64,000 bases of DNA from Amaurobius ferox (GCA_951213105.1 OX578153.1:51098020-51162019); one strand, 5' to 3'. Shown: positions 1-11,549, numbered from the stretch's first letter. Notes: generated from the sequence alone by a model not told the origin. Program-made: numbers and translations.

Positions 1-295
1 TCTCAGAGTTTTCGAATATTAGACGAAAATTTCCTGTTTTTGTCAATTCTTTTAGAAACCCCTAAAATTAGCTGTTTTTCAATAAATATTCTCTGTTAAA
101 GGGAATTTAGATCAAACTTGTGTCCGCCATTTTGTTTCTTCCGTACGTAAACCCAATTAATATGCATCTCACTTTATTGATGAATACTGCTTCAAATAAG
201 TGTGATTTTGCCGTATCGATTACATTGCCGTGTAATTCGGAATATCCGTTTCCATCTTTGTTTAATTTCAAATTATGTGAATGAAAATTACACAA
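1..295. other. AT-rich stretch, nothing recognised
   Basis: No open frame with recognisable similarity, no terminal repeats and no RNA-like fold were seen here. Confidence 0.5.
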
Positions 296-548
296 CATTC
301 ATTTCTTTGCAAGCTGCCACAACTGCCGCCGTGTTCATGCGGAGTACGATCACGTTAAGCATGTGGGTCCGTAAGTCCTTCCGAGAGGTTGGTGGTAAGG
401 GAAGGAGGATACGGTCCCAGTGGATGCCTCCCCCACTGGGTTCCGGTCTAAATTGTGTGGCACTTCCCGGCCGTCCAAACAGTTATCTTACACCTTTCTG
501 GTAGGTCGGGCGGTCTGGGTCTCAACAACAACAGCATTCATTTCTTTG
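296..548 (+). mobile_element. Short retroposed insert (225 bp) with 14-bp target duplications
   Basis: The 14-mer cattcatttctttg occurs at 296-309 and again at 535-548, bracketing a GC-richer segment at 310-534. The segment ends in a short (CAA)n tail (tcaacaacaacag), as expected for a LINE- or SINE-mobilised fragment in plus orientation. I do not recognise the body as a named family. It contains inverted GC-rich words (cccagtgg / ccactggg at about 416-441). The open frame over it is probably fortuitous. Confidence 0.6.
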
Positions 549-1329
549 TAGTAGGTCTCCTTATAAATCAATATTTTCATAAAATATTGATTATTTTTTT
601 AAGTGCGATTTCACGGGTATAGATTACATTCCATTACATATAGATTACATTATTACGATGTACTAAAAGAAAATTGTAGATGTTTTTTATCCGACAGTTA
701 AACAAAATTTTCGTATTAAATGACATTAAATTATAAATTAACTTAAAAATTTCTAGTCATTTAAACCCAGAAAATAATTTGTTATTATAGGCGACAGCGG
801 CTACGGGAAACCGTCAATCTCTTAGAACAAAGTTTTAGATATTTTCTTTTAGGTTCGGGTGACTTTGGGAGAGAAAAGCTGATAATTTAAAACTAGAATT
901 TATATCATTTTGTTTAAAACTAAATTTCGGATTAAATGAAAATTGTTACAGTTTTTAATCAGCAAGTTGCACAATTATTAGCCAGCAGAAAGGAAAAAAT
1001 AAATGATAAATAAGCAAAATTATGATTTTAAAATATTCATTCTTTTCATATTTTTCAATCAATTATAAAATATTCATTCACATTCATTGGAATAACTATT
1101 ATCTACTATGTCCGAATCACTTGAAATGTTTTTACTTGGGGAAGAGTCTGAATCGCTATCCGACAGATTTATCACTAATTTCTTCACAATATTTTCTATC
1201 AGTCCATCTTTCTTCCAATAAATATTCTCTATGTTTTCAATGTGTGTTCACAGTGTTTTTTCCATTCATTTTGTGTTACTTTTAAAATAGCTTCTTTAAG
1301 CAATAATTGTGAATTGTTCAAATAGATAA
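549..1329. other. AT-rich intergenic stretch, nothing recognised
   Basis: Low-complexity AT-rich DNA. No coding similarity or terminal repeats were seen on either strand. Confidence 0.45.
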
Positions 1330-1533
1330 AATACTTATCTCAGTGTCATTAAGCGATTTCCCCTCAGCCTTGGGTTGTCGTTCAGGAGCACCTGGCCAAA
1401 TTTGGCCATATCTCCGAGATGTCTTTTTAAGGTCTTGTGCTCTGAAATGCATAAAATGCTCCATAAAAGGGGGATGAAAATGCTTAATAAAATGTTTTGG
1501 ATGTGCGAAAAGTCAAGTAAAGTGTGGTGTTTC

Positions 1534-1538
<5 letters not shown>

Positions 1539-1593
<55 letters not shown>
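1539..1593. repeat. (TA)n microsatellite
   Basis: An uninterrupted run of about 27 TA units. It produces a false poly-IY open frame. Confidence 0.9.
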
Positions 1594-1594
<1 letters not shown>

Positions 1595-1744
1595 AATATA
1601 TATATTTAAATTTGGTAATTGGATGTGCAATTATAAGTACAATGAAGGAGAAGTATAAAAAATTTATTTGAAGTTTTCAAAATTTACTGTTATTCATAAG
1701 TTTAGAAGATTAATTTTGATTGGCTTAGAAGTTATACTAATATT

Positions 1745-2390
1745 GTAGAGGCTCTGGGCCTTTTCCTGAACTTCCATTGGTGCGGATCGTATTCAGGGAG
1801 ATTACAAATCTTTTCATTGGGAATTTTCTTAAGATTTTGGAAGAATTTATTTGCATTTTTAGCAATCTGGTTATTAATTTTGTTGATCCCGAAGTCTTGA
1901 TGTATGACGTCATTCCTAAGGAATCTGGGGGCTTTTCTTATGAAACGAAGGGTTTTGTTTTGAACTCCCTGTATTTTTTTAAGTTGGTAACTTCAGTAAA
2001 TCCCCATATCGTGGAACCGTAAAGCAAGATTGGTCGAAGAACTGTTTTTTTTATAGAAGTGTTTTGTTTTGGTAGCTGGCATGAGGGGAGTGCATTATGG
2101 AAGACAGCATGTTTCTGGCTGCATGAAATTTCTTGATGGTATTTTTAATATGGGGTTTCCAAGTCATTTTGGTATCAAGGGTTAGCCCAAGATATTTAGC
2201 AGTATTTACATATGGAATGGTATTTTCATTAATTTTAATTTCTTTGGGTTTTTTATGTTTTTCTTTGAGAAAAGGATGCATTTAGTTTTGCTTTCATTAA
2301 TTTTTATTTTCCAATCGCGGAACCAGGCGGAAATTGTGTTTATGTGCTTTTGAAGTCTGGAGCGAATTACATATCTTTTTGAGCTAATAC
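1745..2390 (-). pseudogene. Jockey-type non-LTR retrotransposon ORF2, C-terminal fragment (broken)
   Basis: Read on the minus strand, this encodes the end of a jockey-clade reverse transcriptase. In order it has the segment ISAWFRDWKIKINESKTK (about 2345-2290), the post-RT motif TAKYLGLTLDTKMTW (about 2205-2160), the segment YGSTIWGF (about 2020-1998), the conserved VQNKTLR...RKAPRFLRND block (about 1965-1900), and the terminal LPEYDP...RKRPRA. This order matches the thumb and C-terminal region of jockey ORF2 in arthropods. The RT catalytic core and the endonuclease are missing, so it is a 5'-truncated copy. Reading requires frameshifts near 2260, near 2045 and at the A-run near 1978. It is not functional. 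The family assignment rests on motif recognition. Confidence 0.75.
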
Positions 2391-2422
2391 TTATCTCAGT
2401 GTCACTAAGCGATTTCCCTTCA

Positions 2423-3169
2423 CGTTTTATCTTTTAACTGATGACGCTGAAACCTCTGTCGCTTCCGCAGTTCTCTTCATTGCATTTGAAATTGGTACTT
2501 TTAGAGAATTTGCGGTTTTCCTCTTCAAAAAATGCCGTAACATTGGGGACTATTGCGGACGCTTGCTTATCTTGTTGAGAAATGATTACATTTAAAAGTC
2601 TTTCCACTTTTAAATGTAGTCATTTTTCAACTAGACAAAATCCACAAAGTGTGCAAAACAGTGCAAGTTACTTCACAACTTTAAAAATCACCGAATGCGA
2701 GCATATAGCATTGACCCCAGTACAAAGCGAAATGCGACTTTCGTCGGTTCTATCTGCGCCGAATCGAAGAAAGCGCTTTCCGTCACACCTAAAATGCAGT
2801 GGAATAACCTGTTTCCATAGCGACCGCCACCAAAACGTCTGCTGTCTGGGGACTTTCTCGTGGTGGTAGGACAGTAGGCCAGTATCATCGCCTTAAGCTA
2901 AAAGACGTCTCTAGCGCATGGCATTGAATGTTGGCTTCTGACAGCCCTCCTATAAAACTTCCCTTCTCAGTGAGTTGTTCATTATCGAACGAAGCAGGGG
3001 TTGCAGATAAGTCGTGTGATCTAAAAGTTTAACGGAAGAGGCGTTCATGAGGCCGTGAGGAGGTGCGATGCAACAAATGTATTACTAATCACGTGGAATG
3101 TGCTGCAGAATTTGAATCTTTCATTTAACTGCCTTCTGACGCTATCTCATGGAGAGCGCAAAATGTATA
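2423..3169. other. No gene seen; contains a hairpin
   Basis: Mixed-composition DNA between the jockey-like insert and the Tigger element. Short frames on both strands lack recognisable motifs. The only structure I can support is an inverted repeat at 2581-2624. Confidence 0.4.
2580..2625. repeat. Imperfect hairpin, ~20-bp arms
   Basis: The arm gattacatttaaaagt (2584-2599) is mirrored by acttttaaatgtagtc (2606-2621) around a 6-nt loop (ctttcc). Pairing extends a few bases outward, with one mismatch inside the arms. The function is unknown. Confidence 0.6.
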
Positions 3170-5239
3170 TACAGTCGAACCTCTCATTTACGGTCACTTT
3201 CCGGACAGAAAAATTTGTCCGTAAACGAAAGGTGACCGTAAAAGAGGGGATCGTTCCAAATTAGATCAAATATTACACTTTAATTGTTTTAAATTCCTCA
3301 TATTGAAGCATACCTATGTTTGAGAACATGAAACAATTTTAAGGTAACGGACAAACCCGTAGGCGAAATTTGATTTCGGGGTGTGGGGGTTGGGGACGAG
3401 GTTGAACATTGTTTTTGATACTATACCTGATTGGATCTATACCTTGTACCTCTTCAGTGTTAAATTTTTCTTCCATCAGGGGGTTAACTCCCCCCCCAGC
3501 TGCGATCTTACTGGCGAACGTGCACATTTGTTTCATAAAAACAATTAAATTCACATCATGTAAGTTCATATGCAAAAAACGTACAGTAGTATACATTAAA
3601 TTTATTTACCTTCGGGGAAAGAACTGATCAATTGATGTTTGGTGGGTTTTAGCCACCAGTTTTTCTCCTTCGAAGTGTATTTTAAGTTGTGATACTAAAT
3701 TTAATGCCTTTCCATCATCATGCTTACAAAAAAATGTCTTCTGTCCGTCTAACACTTCAAAAACTTCAGAGTAATTTCTGATGCTGTCCGTAACACGCGA
3801 CTTCTTCTTCCTCACTTTCTTCCTCTTCAGATGATTCTGTTGCAAATTCCCTGACGATATGGGATATTTCTCTGTTGTTTTCTTCATCACATCTGCATCC
3901 ATAGGAGTATATTCTTCAAACGACATGCCCACGAATCCGGCCTTTTCCATCAAGTTCTGTAAACTTTTAGATTCTTCATCTGAATCAGTCGGAAGTGTTG
4001 CAAACTCCCTAAAACCAGCTTTTTGATAGCAGTTAGAACTATTTTCTTCTTTTACACTATTCCATGCGAATTTTATCCATCCAACTGCATCCAAAACGTT
4101 GATCGACTTAGATAGTTCTGTGGCTGATTTAGCTTCTTCCATTTTGCAGATCAAATGCTTTAAAAGCATCTTGCGGTATTGAACTTTGAAAGATTTGATT
4201 ACACCGAGATCCAGTGGTTGACACTTTGATGTCGTGTTAGGGGGAAGGAAAATTGCCTTTATGTTTTTCAGGCGAACGTCTGTTGGATGGGACGTGGCAT
4301 TATCCATAAACAGCAGGACATTTCTTTTTTCCTTCACGAAGTTCTTGTCTAAGTTCATCAAATATTTCAACGTGATATCAGAAGTCATCCATGCTTTCCT
4401 ATTAAGGCCCTATCACACTCAAGAACTTTTGGAACAACCAACTATTTAGGACAACTTTTCCCCCAATTTTTCGGCGAAAAAGTTGGCAATAAGGTTATTG
4501 ACAATTTGAAGAAGTTGTGCTAAATGACAAAACTACGGCGGTATGTTTATCGCCTTTTGGCGACAACTGTACATTTGTACACGTCGTTCTCGCTTCGACT
4601 TCGGCAGTAAAACAAGACTTTTACTTAGTACTTCTTTTTGTAACCTTTATTACTTTGTAATTATGACTAAATTGCTATCAGCTGCAGGGAAAAGTCAAAT
4701 ATGCCTTGGCATAATTATGCTAGGATTATTCCTGCAACAAAGTAAACCGAGAAGGATGTGGACAAAATCTATTGTAAATTTTTGATTTGCTCTTTTTTAT
4801 ATGGATTACTTCAGATATCAGAAGCTTAAACAGATGAATGAACATTAAAAAATATTTGGATTTGTCACACATCCGTATGAAAAAGCAAATAAATATTTGT
4901 TGAAAAATATTAACTATATTTTAAGATACAAAATTAGTTTAAAAAGCGATATTGACGATATTGACTGAAATGAAACAAAGAAAAAGAAAACGTAAAAAGT
5001 ATTTAAATTCAAGGATGCCGTTCTTAAAATATCATGTCTTAAACAAATTTAAGTTCATTACCATTTTATACTTGATTTTAAAGGTTTTCAAATACGTATC
5101 TATATTAAATATCCGAAGATGTTCTTTGCTCATTTGTAACGTTTAAAATATTTCTCATTAAAGCAAACTTTTAAAAATTATTTTATCTACATTTATATTT
5201 ATTGAGTAATTATATGCTTTAAAATAGATTTAAATGTAC

Positions 5240-5725
5240 ATTCCATATATAGCTGGTATAAAGTATACTTCAAGATGTTTTTCAAAGTAACTTCGAAATA
5301 AATTTTTATAAGCATTCAAATTTAAAAGAGTAAACTTTTCATATTTACATACAAACTTATTTTTTTTATTAAAAGTAAATTATTTTCAAATGTATTGTAA
5401 ATTTCTAATTGTCTATGTGCGTTTAAAATAATAAAAAAATTCTTCACATGTTAGCATTAAATTATTAAAATTTCAAAGTAGCTTGATTTTTGTTTTTATT
5501 CTAATCTAAAATGTTCAAAATTACATGTCGAAAGATAACTACTACTCGTATAAGGATGTTCGATGATTTCTGTCTAATTTTACATGCACATTTTATATTT
5601 GCTAATTTTACAAGCACTTTTTTACTTAAGAATATATTCCATCTATACCTGGTATAAAGTATACTTCAAGATATTTTTCAAAGTAACTTCGAAATAAATT
5701 TTTATAAGCATTCAAATTTAAAAAT
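5240..5725. repeat. ~88-bp direct repeat pair inside the Harbinger-like element
   Basis: The segment starting attccatatatagctggtat at 5240 recurs with few differences from 5636 (attccatctatacctggtat), an offset of 396 bp. Both copies include ggtataaagtatacttcaag, with an internal short palindrome, and run on through gcattcaaatttaaaa. Confidence 0.8.
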
Positions 5726-5848
5726 AATTTACTGATATAAGGTTATTTTGTATGTAGAATAAAATAATTTAAAACAAAAAGTTCTGCAGATTATTAAAGA
5801 AAAACTATATTTGAATATTTTAGCGACAGATGGCAGCACTTGTAAAAT

Positions 5849-5940
5849 TTAAAATTCGCACCAGATTTAAAATTCGCACCGGATTCGAACCAGAGTCCAG
5901 TCGTTTGCTGAGCTGATTCTCTACCACCCAAGCCAAAACT
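5849..5940 (-). repeat. tRNA-derived SINE-like segment
   Basis: On the minus strand an A-box-like tgggtggtagagaat (about 5930-5916) is followed by a B-box ggttcgaatcc (5891-5881). The arm ctgg ttcgaat ccgg can form a T stem. A 7-bp acceptor stem is not evident, so this is more likely a tRNA-derived SINE head than a functional tRNA gene. The 12-mer aaaattcgcacc next to it is duplicated in tandem (about 5850 and 5869). Confidence 0.4.
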
Positions 5941-7884
5941 TCACATTTGAAATATACTAACAAATTATATCAGGCAATGCATTTAGTGTTATTTTAGAGT
6001 ATTATTTTGAAGAGTAAACAGAATAAGTTTTCAAGTTGTTTTAGAATTGCAATAGAAGGATAAAAAAAAAGTCTATGGAGAACATACATGAAAATTCATT
6101 TTCTAAATTCTGTCTGATGTTTTTTTTAACGGTTAAATACAGTGGATCTTTTAGATTCCACAAAAATGATTTTTCACGTATTGATTCAATTAACTCCATT
6201 TCCATCTCGCATGACTACTTTTTTTCGACTTCGAGACGACTTCCATTGACATCCACCTTTATGACACAGAAATATTATAAATACTTAACAAAATTCTAAT
6301 TCTAAACTAAAATAATACTTCGCGCTGCCTGGTTATTATATCAATATAATCTATCTGTTATTATATTCTATCTGTACGCGCTCCACAGATTCAAACTTGC
6401 GCGAGGATTTCACGCCAAACCAGAATGTAGGAGAATCTGCGCCAACCTTTCTACACACGTGATTCCTTCGCTACTCATCTGTGATTGGCTGGTTGGTAAA
6501 AAATTGTCCCAAATGAGCAACTTTTTCTATACCGGTCAGATAAAGTTGTCCCAATTTTTTGACCTTATTTCACACGAGTTTTCCCCCACCCAACTCGGCG
6601 TAAAAATTGTTCGAAAAGTTGGTTGCCCGAAAAATTGCCGGAAAAGTGTTGAATGTGATAGGGCCTTTAGAGTGCCATTCGACGGGTAAGCCACGTATAT
6701 CCAGTCCCTTAAGGCAGCGAGGCTTTGCTGCTTTTCCAATCACCAAAGGGGTCAACTTTTCACCTTGCATGTTTGCTCCCAGCAGTATTGTCAATCGCTT
6801 AGAAATTTTTCCTCCATTGCAACGTTTCTTTTTTAAGCAAAGCGTTTTATCAGGAAGAGCTTGATAGAACAGTCAAGTTTCATCGATGTTATAGATATCT
6901 CTTGCTGAATATCCTTCAATAATTTTTGGTATTTTTTCAACCCAATCTTCACACACACCGTTGTCGACATTAGCAGATTCGCCAACCAGTTAGTTTCCTG
7001 AACGCGATTTCATGTCGAACGTGAAATCGATCCAGCCAACCATTCGAGGCTTTGAAGTCTGTGAATCCTAACTCTTCTGCGGCTTCTCTCGCTTTCTTTT
7101 GGAGAATTGGCCTGGAAATAGGGAAATTTTTTTTTCTTGCAGAAACAAACCAATCGTAAACAACTGTATCTATAGCAAGTCCAAGTGTTTTAGGAAATTT
7201 ATTTTTTCTTTCTTGATTTTCGTTTTTCAACCATTGGTTTCGCCAATATTCTTTCTTTTTCAAAATACAGCATATTTGGGTTCTTCCTACATTAAATTTA
7301 GTCGCGAAGGTATGAACTCCCACTTTATGTTTTTCATTATACTCAATAACATTAATTTTATCTTTCAGAGACAGAGCACGACGATTACTAATGCTGGCCA
7401 TTTCGAAAGAAGGGTGACTATACATACACGTACTACGACCTCAACGCCGATGTGACTTCGAATTCTCGAAAAGCAATGCATTAAATGTTAATATGACAAC
7501 CATGCGCACTCCACGTCTGTGCTCTTTGTCGAGTTTTTCCCTTGAAGTAGATCTCACTCCTTTGTGACTGAGGGATGGGGGAGTTCCCGTTCCTCCTTAT
7601 CTCCCTTTTGAATTGCTTGCTCTTAATGTCCCTATAGAATGACCATTGTTGTAGGCGCAGGTGTTTTTCTTATTCAGGTGAGTTGCAATTTTTTCTGGGA
7701 ATCTATCTTTGGTATAGAAATTTCAAATTTTGATTGTGTCCGTACAGAGGTTTTAGTCTAACGGAATGAATCATTAAAATAGTGTCCGCGTCCGTATCTG
7801 AGGGTGACCGCTAATCAGGGGTTCAAAATGCATGTTGTGAATGAGTTTCCTGCCGGAGAATTTATAACTGACAGTAAAAACGGG

Positions 7885-8337
7885 GTGACCAAGGGAATGC
7901 TGTATGCAGCACCCGTATGGGGATATGCCTGTAAAACTACAATAGACCTCCTAGAGACAAAACAAAACAAAATCCTACGGATTATCAGCAAAGCTCCCAG
8001 GTACTTAAGAAACTCGGTAATTAGGAATGACTTCAAAATAAAAACTGTTAGAGCCCAAATTAAAAAGCTAGCGCTTAAATTTTACAGAAATTTGCCATCC
8101 GTTCCAAACGAACTGTTATTCAATCTGCATGACTATGATCATCGCAATGCCAAATCTCGTAAGAGACCCCGCGCTGTTCTAAACATCGATAATCGGAATT
8201 AAAAGATCCCACCTCAAACATCTGATTTTTTAAGTAAAACTCGCGACTATTATTTTATAAAAAAAAAAAAAAAAACTGCCACACTAGGAGCTAGGACAAA
8301 TAATAAAATGTAGTAAATAAAAACCTTGAACCTCCAA
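7885..8337 (+). pseudogene. Jockey-type LINE 3' end with poly(A), 5'-truncated
   Basis: The plus-strand frame reads YAAPVWGYACKTTIDLLETK, then a KILRIISKAPRYLRNSVIRNDF block, and ends RKRPRAVLNI. This is the C-terminus of a jockey-clade ORF2, in the same order as the minus-strand copy at 1.7-2.4 kb. A stop at about 8200 is followed by ~65 bp, a run of about 16 A at 8260-8275, and then AATAAA-like sequence (aataataaaa, taaataaaaacc). The endonuclease and RT core are absent, so this is a 5'-truncated insertion near the right end of the Tigger element. Sequence before about 7885 is probably not part of it. Confidence 0.7.
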
Positions 8338-8512
8338 TTAGGGTCACTGAATTAATGTCACAGTTTGACGATAAGAACCACATATTGAAACTGGAGATTA
8401 AAGGCGCTTCGCGCCTGGTGCTCTGTCTTGTACGACACTACGACAGGGGGTGACCATATCTCAAGGGTGAACGTTTAGAGGGGTTTGACTGTATATATAA
8501 TGTATAGAAAAC

Positions 8513-8715
8513 TGCCTCCCAGGTGGTGAAGTGGATAGCGTCTCCGGCTGCTGTCTAGTGGGCTTGGGTTCGAATCCCGAGTAAGGCATGGTTGTTTTCC
8601 TGAGGATGAAGTCAGTCTTCCGCCTTCTGTGTCCTCGTTAAATGAGAAGCTGCACCCTTCAGACCTTAGTCAGTGATGTTTGCATGTATTAATAAACTTT
8701 GTTCTCTTGTCTTGT
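8513..8715 (+). repeat. tRNA-derived SINE (or decayed tRNA)
   Basis: The head at 8513-8588 contains an A box (tggtgaagtgg, about 8522) and a perfect B box within gggttcgaatccc. A T stem can form, and the first five acceptor pairs match (tgcct with aggca at 8584-8588). The two inner acceptor pairs fail, and the anticodon arm is poor. About 125 bp of unrelated sequence follows, ending in a TCT/TGT-rich tail. This fits a SINE better than a working tRNA gene. Confidence 0.55.
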
Positions 8716-8719
8716 GTGT

Positions 8720-9425
8720 CATTCTCTCTGTCCTTCTTCTGGCGTCACTGGACCTGTATTCGTGCTCTGCAGAAACATATGAACAAACAAATAGAAAACT
8801 AAATGGTTGGAAATAATAGAGCGAAGTACTCGTTCAAAGTCATCAATGTAGCGGGAATGCAAAATCACGAACTTGGCAGTGTCGGGGTTTGATCCCAGAG
8901 TCAAATAAGATTGAACCCGCAGTCCAGTATCATAGTGTTGATTTAAAGACGTTTCCAGTTCAAAGTATTTAATACTGCCTTGTGAGCGTTCGCTGCAAGT
9001 ATGATAGAAAACTCTTATTTCCTACTTAATTTCAACATTTTTGCAATTTACATTACCCACTTATCTCCAACAGGTAAAGAATTGAAACGCGTTTCAATCT
9101 TTTAGGGACAACCTGTAAAGTAGCGAGGTTAGAAATGAAATGTAATATCTAGTAAACATCGGATAATTCCGGATTATTGGATGTCAAAATAAATGCGGTA
9201 GAATATGAAAAATTAATTAAAAAAAAGAGATTTTTCTTTTTTGTCTAAAGCATTACATATACTAAAATGCATTGTACAGTACTTGAAAAAACATTTAAAT
9301 TAACTTTAAAATTATAAGGTACACTTCAATAAATATAAATCTGCATATAGAAGCATTTTGTCTATTACAGTAAATGTACCCCAGTACAGCCGAATATGGT
9401 TCGTGAGGCGTACTTAAACTGGTAG
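8720..9425. other. No gene seen
   Basis: AT-rich DNA between the SINE and the foldback element. A B-box-like word (ggggtttgatccc, about 8885) suggests another decayed SINE but is too weak to call. Confidence 0.4.
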
Positions 9426-9429
9426 ATGC

Positions 9430-10390
9430 AGACTCGACCAAGCGGAGTAGCTAAAAAATGTAGATTTAGTATATCATTTTCTTTTGGATGGATTTTAATT
9501 TAGATTTTGAACCCCGCTAGCCCGTCCTGAGACCAACATGAGGAATATACAGTTTTTTGACAATGACTCAAAATTCGGAGAATCTAGAATGTCTAAATTT
9601 AATATATCATTGTCCTTTGTGGTATATTATATTTCATCGCCTTTCAAACCTTATCGGGCTACACCGTCTAGCCCCGCCATAGAAATTTACTCGCTTTTCA
9701 AGAATAACTCGATCAATCGGAGTAGCTAAAAAGTGTAAATTTAGTATATCGTTTCCTTTTGGATGGATTTTAAATTAGATTTTGAACCCCATCGGGCTAG
9801 CCCGTTTTGGGTCCGCTGACGAATGCATTTGTTTTTGAAGAATAACTCGAGAACCGCAATAGCTAAAAATTCCAAGTTTAACATGTCGTTGGTTTTTGTG
9901 GTATATTTAAGTTTCTTCGGATTTTTACTTTATCGGGGTCCAACATATTAATGGACCCGTTTTTTTTTAGAATAATTGGGAAATCGGGACAACTAGAAAA
10001 TATAAGTTTAGTACATCCTTATCTTTTGGGGAATATTTTAATTCCTTCGATTTTGAACCGTATCGGACGAACTCGTTTTGTTCCCGCCATAGAAATTCAG
10101 TTGTTTGGGGGAATAACTCTAGAACCGGAGCATCTGAAAGTTCCAAGTGTAGAATGTCGTTGTCATTTGCTGTATATCTAAGCTCAATGGATTAAAAACC
10201 TTAACGAGCAAGCCCGATCAGTCCTTGAAAACCGTGCAACTCGAATATCTAAATTTAGTATATTATTCTCTTTTGGGGTATATTTAATTCTTTGGATTTT
10301 AAACTTTATTAGATTACCCCGTCTTTGCCCAGCCTTAGGAATGTATTCCTTTTTTTGAAAATAACTCGAAAATCGGAGAAAAATTATCAT
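9430..10390 (-). repeat. Left arm: ~7 tandem units, opposite orientation
   Basis: Degenerate tandem units contain the reverse complements of the right-arm words: gctagcccg, gaataactcg and aatttagtatatc. They account for all the short open frames in this interval. Confidence 0.7.
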
Positions 10391-10564
10391 TTACCTAACA
10401 ATTAAACTATTACATTAGTTCTCCTTAGGAATTATATTTGAAAAAGTGTTTTGTACTGTTGTGTAAACCCACAGTCGATCGTCGACCCCCCTTATCCTAG
10501 ATCTTAGCTATGCTCATATGCAAGAGAATTAAATAATGCGAAACTAGTTCACGGTGCATTTTAA

Positions 10565-11340
10565 AGATTCATAGTAATATAATGATTCGTACTACATAGT
10601 ATAATACAAAGAAAAGTCTTGTAACGGGATTTTTGGATGTTGAAATTCGCAGATTATGAACGAAAAAGAATATTGTGCATGTGACGGTTCCTAGTAAAAA
10701 CAGATTCGATCTCAGATGACCAATGTGCTAATGAGATACTTCCTATTGTATCAAGAGGCCACCCTGAAAGCAGTACAAAATGCCCTTTCCTGGTGTTCTA
10801 CGCATTTCCAGAGCCCCCGCTGATTTGCGGAACTTTTGAGCATTGTTCGTGTAAGAGATATGGCAATTTGCGGAAACGTGGCGCGCCTGTCGAAATAAAA
10901 TAGCACTCGATTACATGTCCATTCTCAATCGAAATTCTTATCAGAGCTATCTTTCACCGTACAAAGAGATAGCACTTGTAGGCAGGGCATTTTCCCCTGT
11001 AGCCGAACATATGAGATAAAACAAAATATCTGCTAGACATTCTCATACATTCTTTTTTAGGTTTACATGGTAATATGTATCAAAATGCAAAACAAAAGTT
11101 TGGTTTTAAAGCATTCGTTCAAGTTATTCATATAATGCTTTTAAAAATTATTGAAAAATTTCAATTTCAAGTAAATGATATCAATACGTGCGTTCCAAAT
11201 TTCTGTTGAAGAAATGAAATTATCTTTGTAAAAAGCAGAATACAACTCAAAATACTAATATTGATCGGTTTCGAAGGCAAAAAACCTTCTTCGTCAGATC
11301 ACACAGAACCGCAACCTTCACTCGTGCTCCCATTGCACCG
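10565..11340. other. Central spacer of the foldback-like element
   Basis: Single-copy DNA between the inverted arms. No transposase or other coding similarity was recognised. The only frame nearby is short and runs into the right inner arm. Confidence 0.5.
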
Positions 11341-11549
11341 ACCCAATATCCGTGGACAAATTTCGCACTTCTTAGCTCATTTGCATATGGATGTAACTAT
11401 GTATCTAGGAAAAAAGGGGGTCGACGATCGAATGGAGCTTATAGTACAAAATTCATTTTTTTTAAACATGGACAATTTTGAGAACTAATGTAATTGTTCG
11501 GCAAATGAGGTTTTTTACCACACATCCCATCTCCCATGCCTACGCCACT

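Larger units (their letters stand above)
1330..2422 (-). mobile_element. 5'-truncated jockey-like LINE insertion flanked by long direct repeats
   Basis: A 33-bp direct repeat with one mismatch (aatacttatctcagtgtca...) lies at 1330-1362 and 2386-2418 and brackets the jockey-like coding fragment described separately. If it is a target-site duplication it is unusually long. It could also be a local duplication that trapped the LINE. The 3' end of the minus-strand element would lie on the 1.36-kb side. A (TA)n microsatellite at about 1539-1593 sits in the 3' untranslated part. Confidence 0.5.
4402..6669. mobile_element. Non-autonomous PIF/Harbinger-like element (2,262 bp) with TTA duplication
   Basis: The element spans 4405-6666. 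It starts aggccctatcacactcaa, and the reverse complement of its right end reads aggccctatcacattcaa. These are inverted repeats of about 25 bp that continue as weaker similarity. TTA occurs at 4402-4404 and 6667-6669. A 3-bp TWA duplication is the hallmark of PIF/Harbinger. No transposase frame lies inside, so it is non-autonomous. It sits inside the Tigger transposase and must be younger than it. Its interior is AT-rich, with an ~88-bp direct repeat and a tRNA-like minus-strand segment. Confidence 0.8.
3606..7401 (-). pseudogene. Tigger/pogo transposase (TIGD-like) split by a later insertion
   Basis: This is a DDE transposase of the pogo/Tigger family, related to CENP-B and the TIGD proteins. 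It runs from an ATG at 7401 down to 3606. In order it has an N-terminal psq-type helix-turn-helix (LSLKDKINVIEYNEKH..., first ~60 residues), a CENPB-type DNA-binding region ending near GWLDRFHVRHEIAFRKLTG, the first catalytic Asp in NIDET, the second in LLFMDNATSHP (about 4300), a third in QPLDLGVIKSF (about 4195), and a Lys-rich tail ending FFPRR. Three lesions are visible. A net +1 frameshift lies near 6990, between KLTG and the expected GES. An in-frame TGA at 6873-6875 follows NIDET. The 2,262-bp element splits the WHS codons from RKAWMTSD. Removing that element and one TTA copy restores the frame exactly. Confidence 0.85.
3172..8491 (-). mobile_element. Pogo/Tigger-type (Tc1/mariner superfamily) DNA transposon, composite and broken
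   Basis: The left terminus begins cagtcgaacctctc at 3172 and the right terminus ends gaggggtttgactg at 8491. They are imperfect inverted repeats, and each is flanked by TA (3170-3171 and 8492-8493), as expected for pogo/Tigger insertion. The interval holds a minus-strand Tigger transposase, a later 2.26-kb Harbinger-like insertion (4405-6666) and a jockey 3' fragment (about 7885-8337). A second copy of the terminal-like sequence (gggtgaccgctaatcagggg) lies at about 7802-7821. Because of it, the exact right boundary is less certain than the left. Confidence 0.75.

Noticed and set aside
8513..8588. Functional tRNA gene
   Set aside because: The inner acceptor pairs and anticodon arm do not fold properly, and SINE-like downstream sequence follows.
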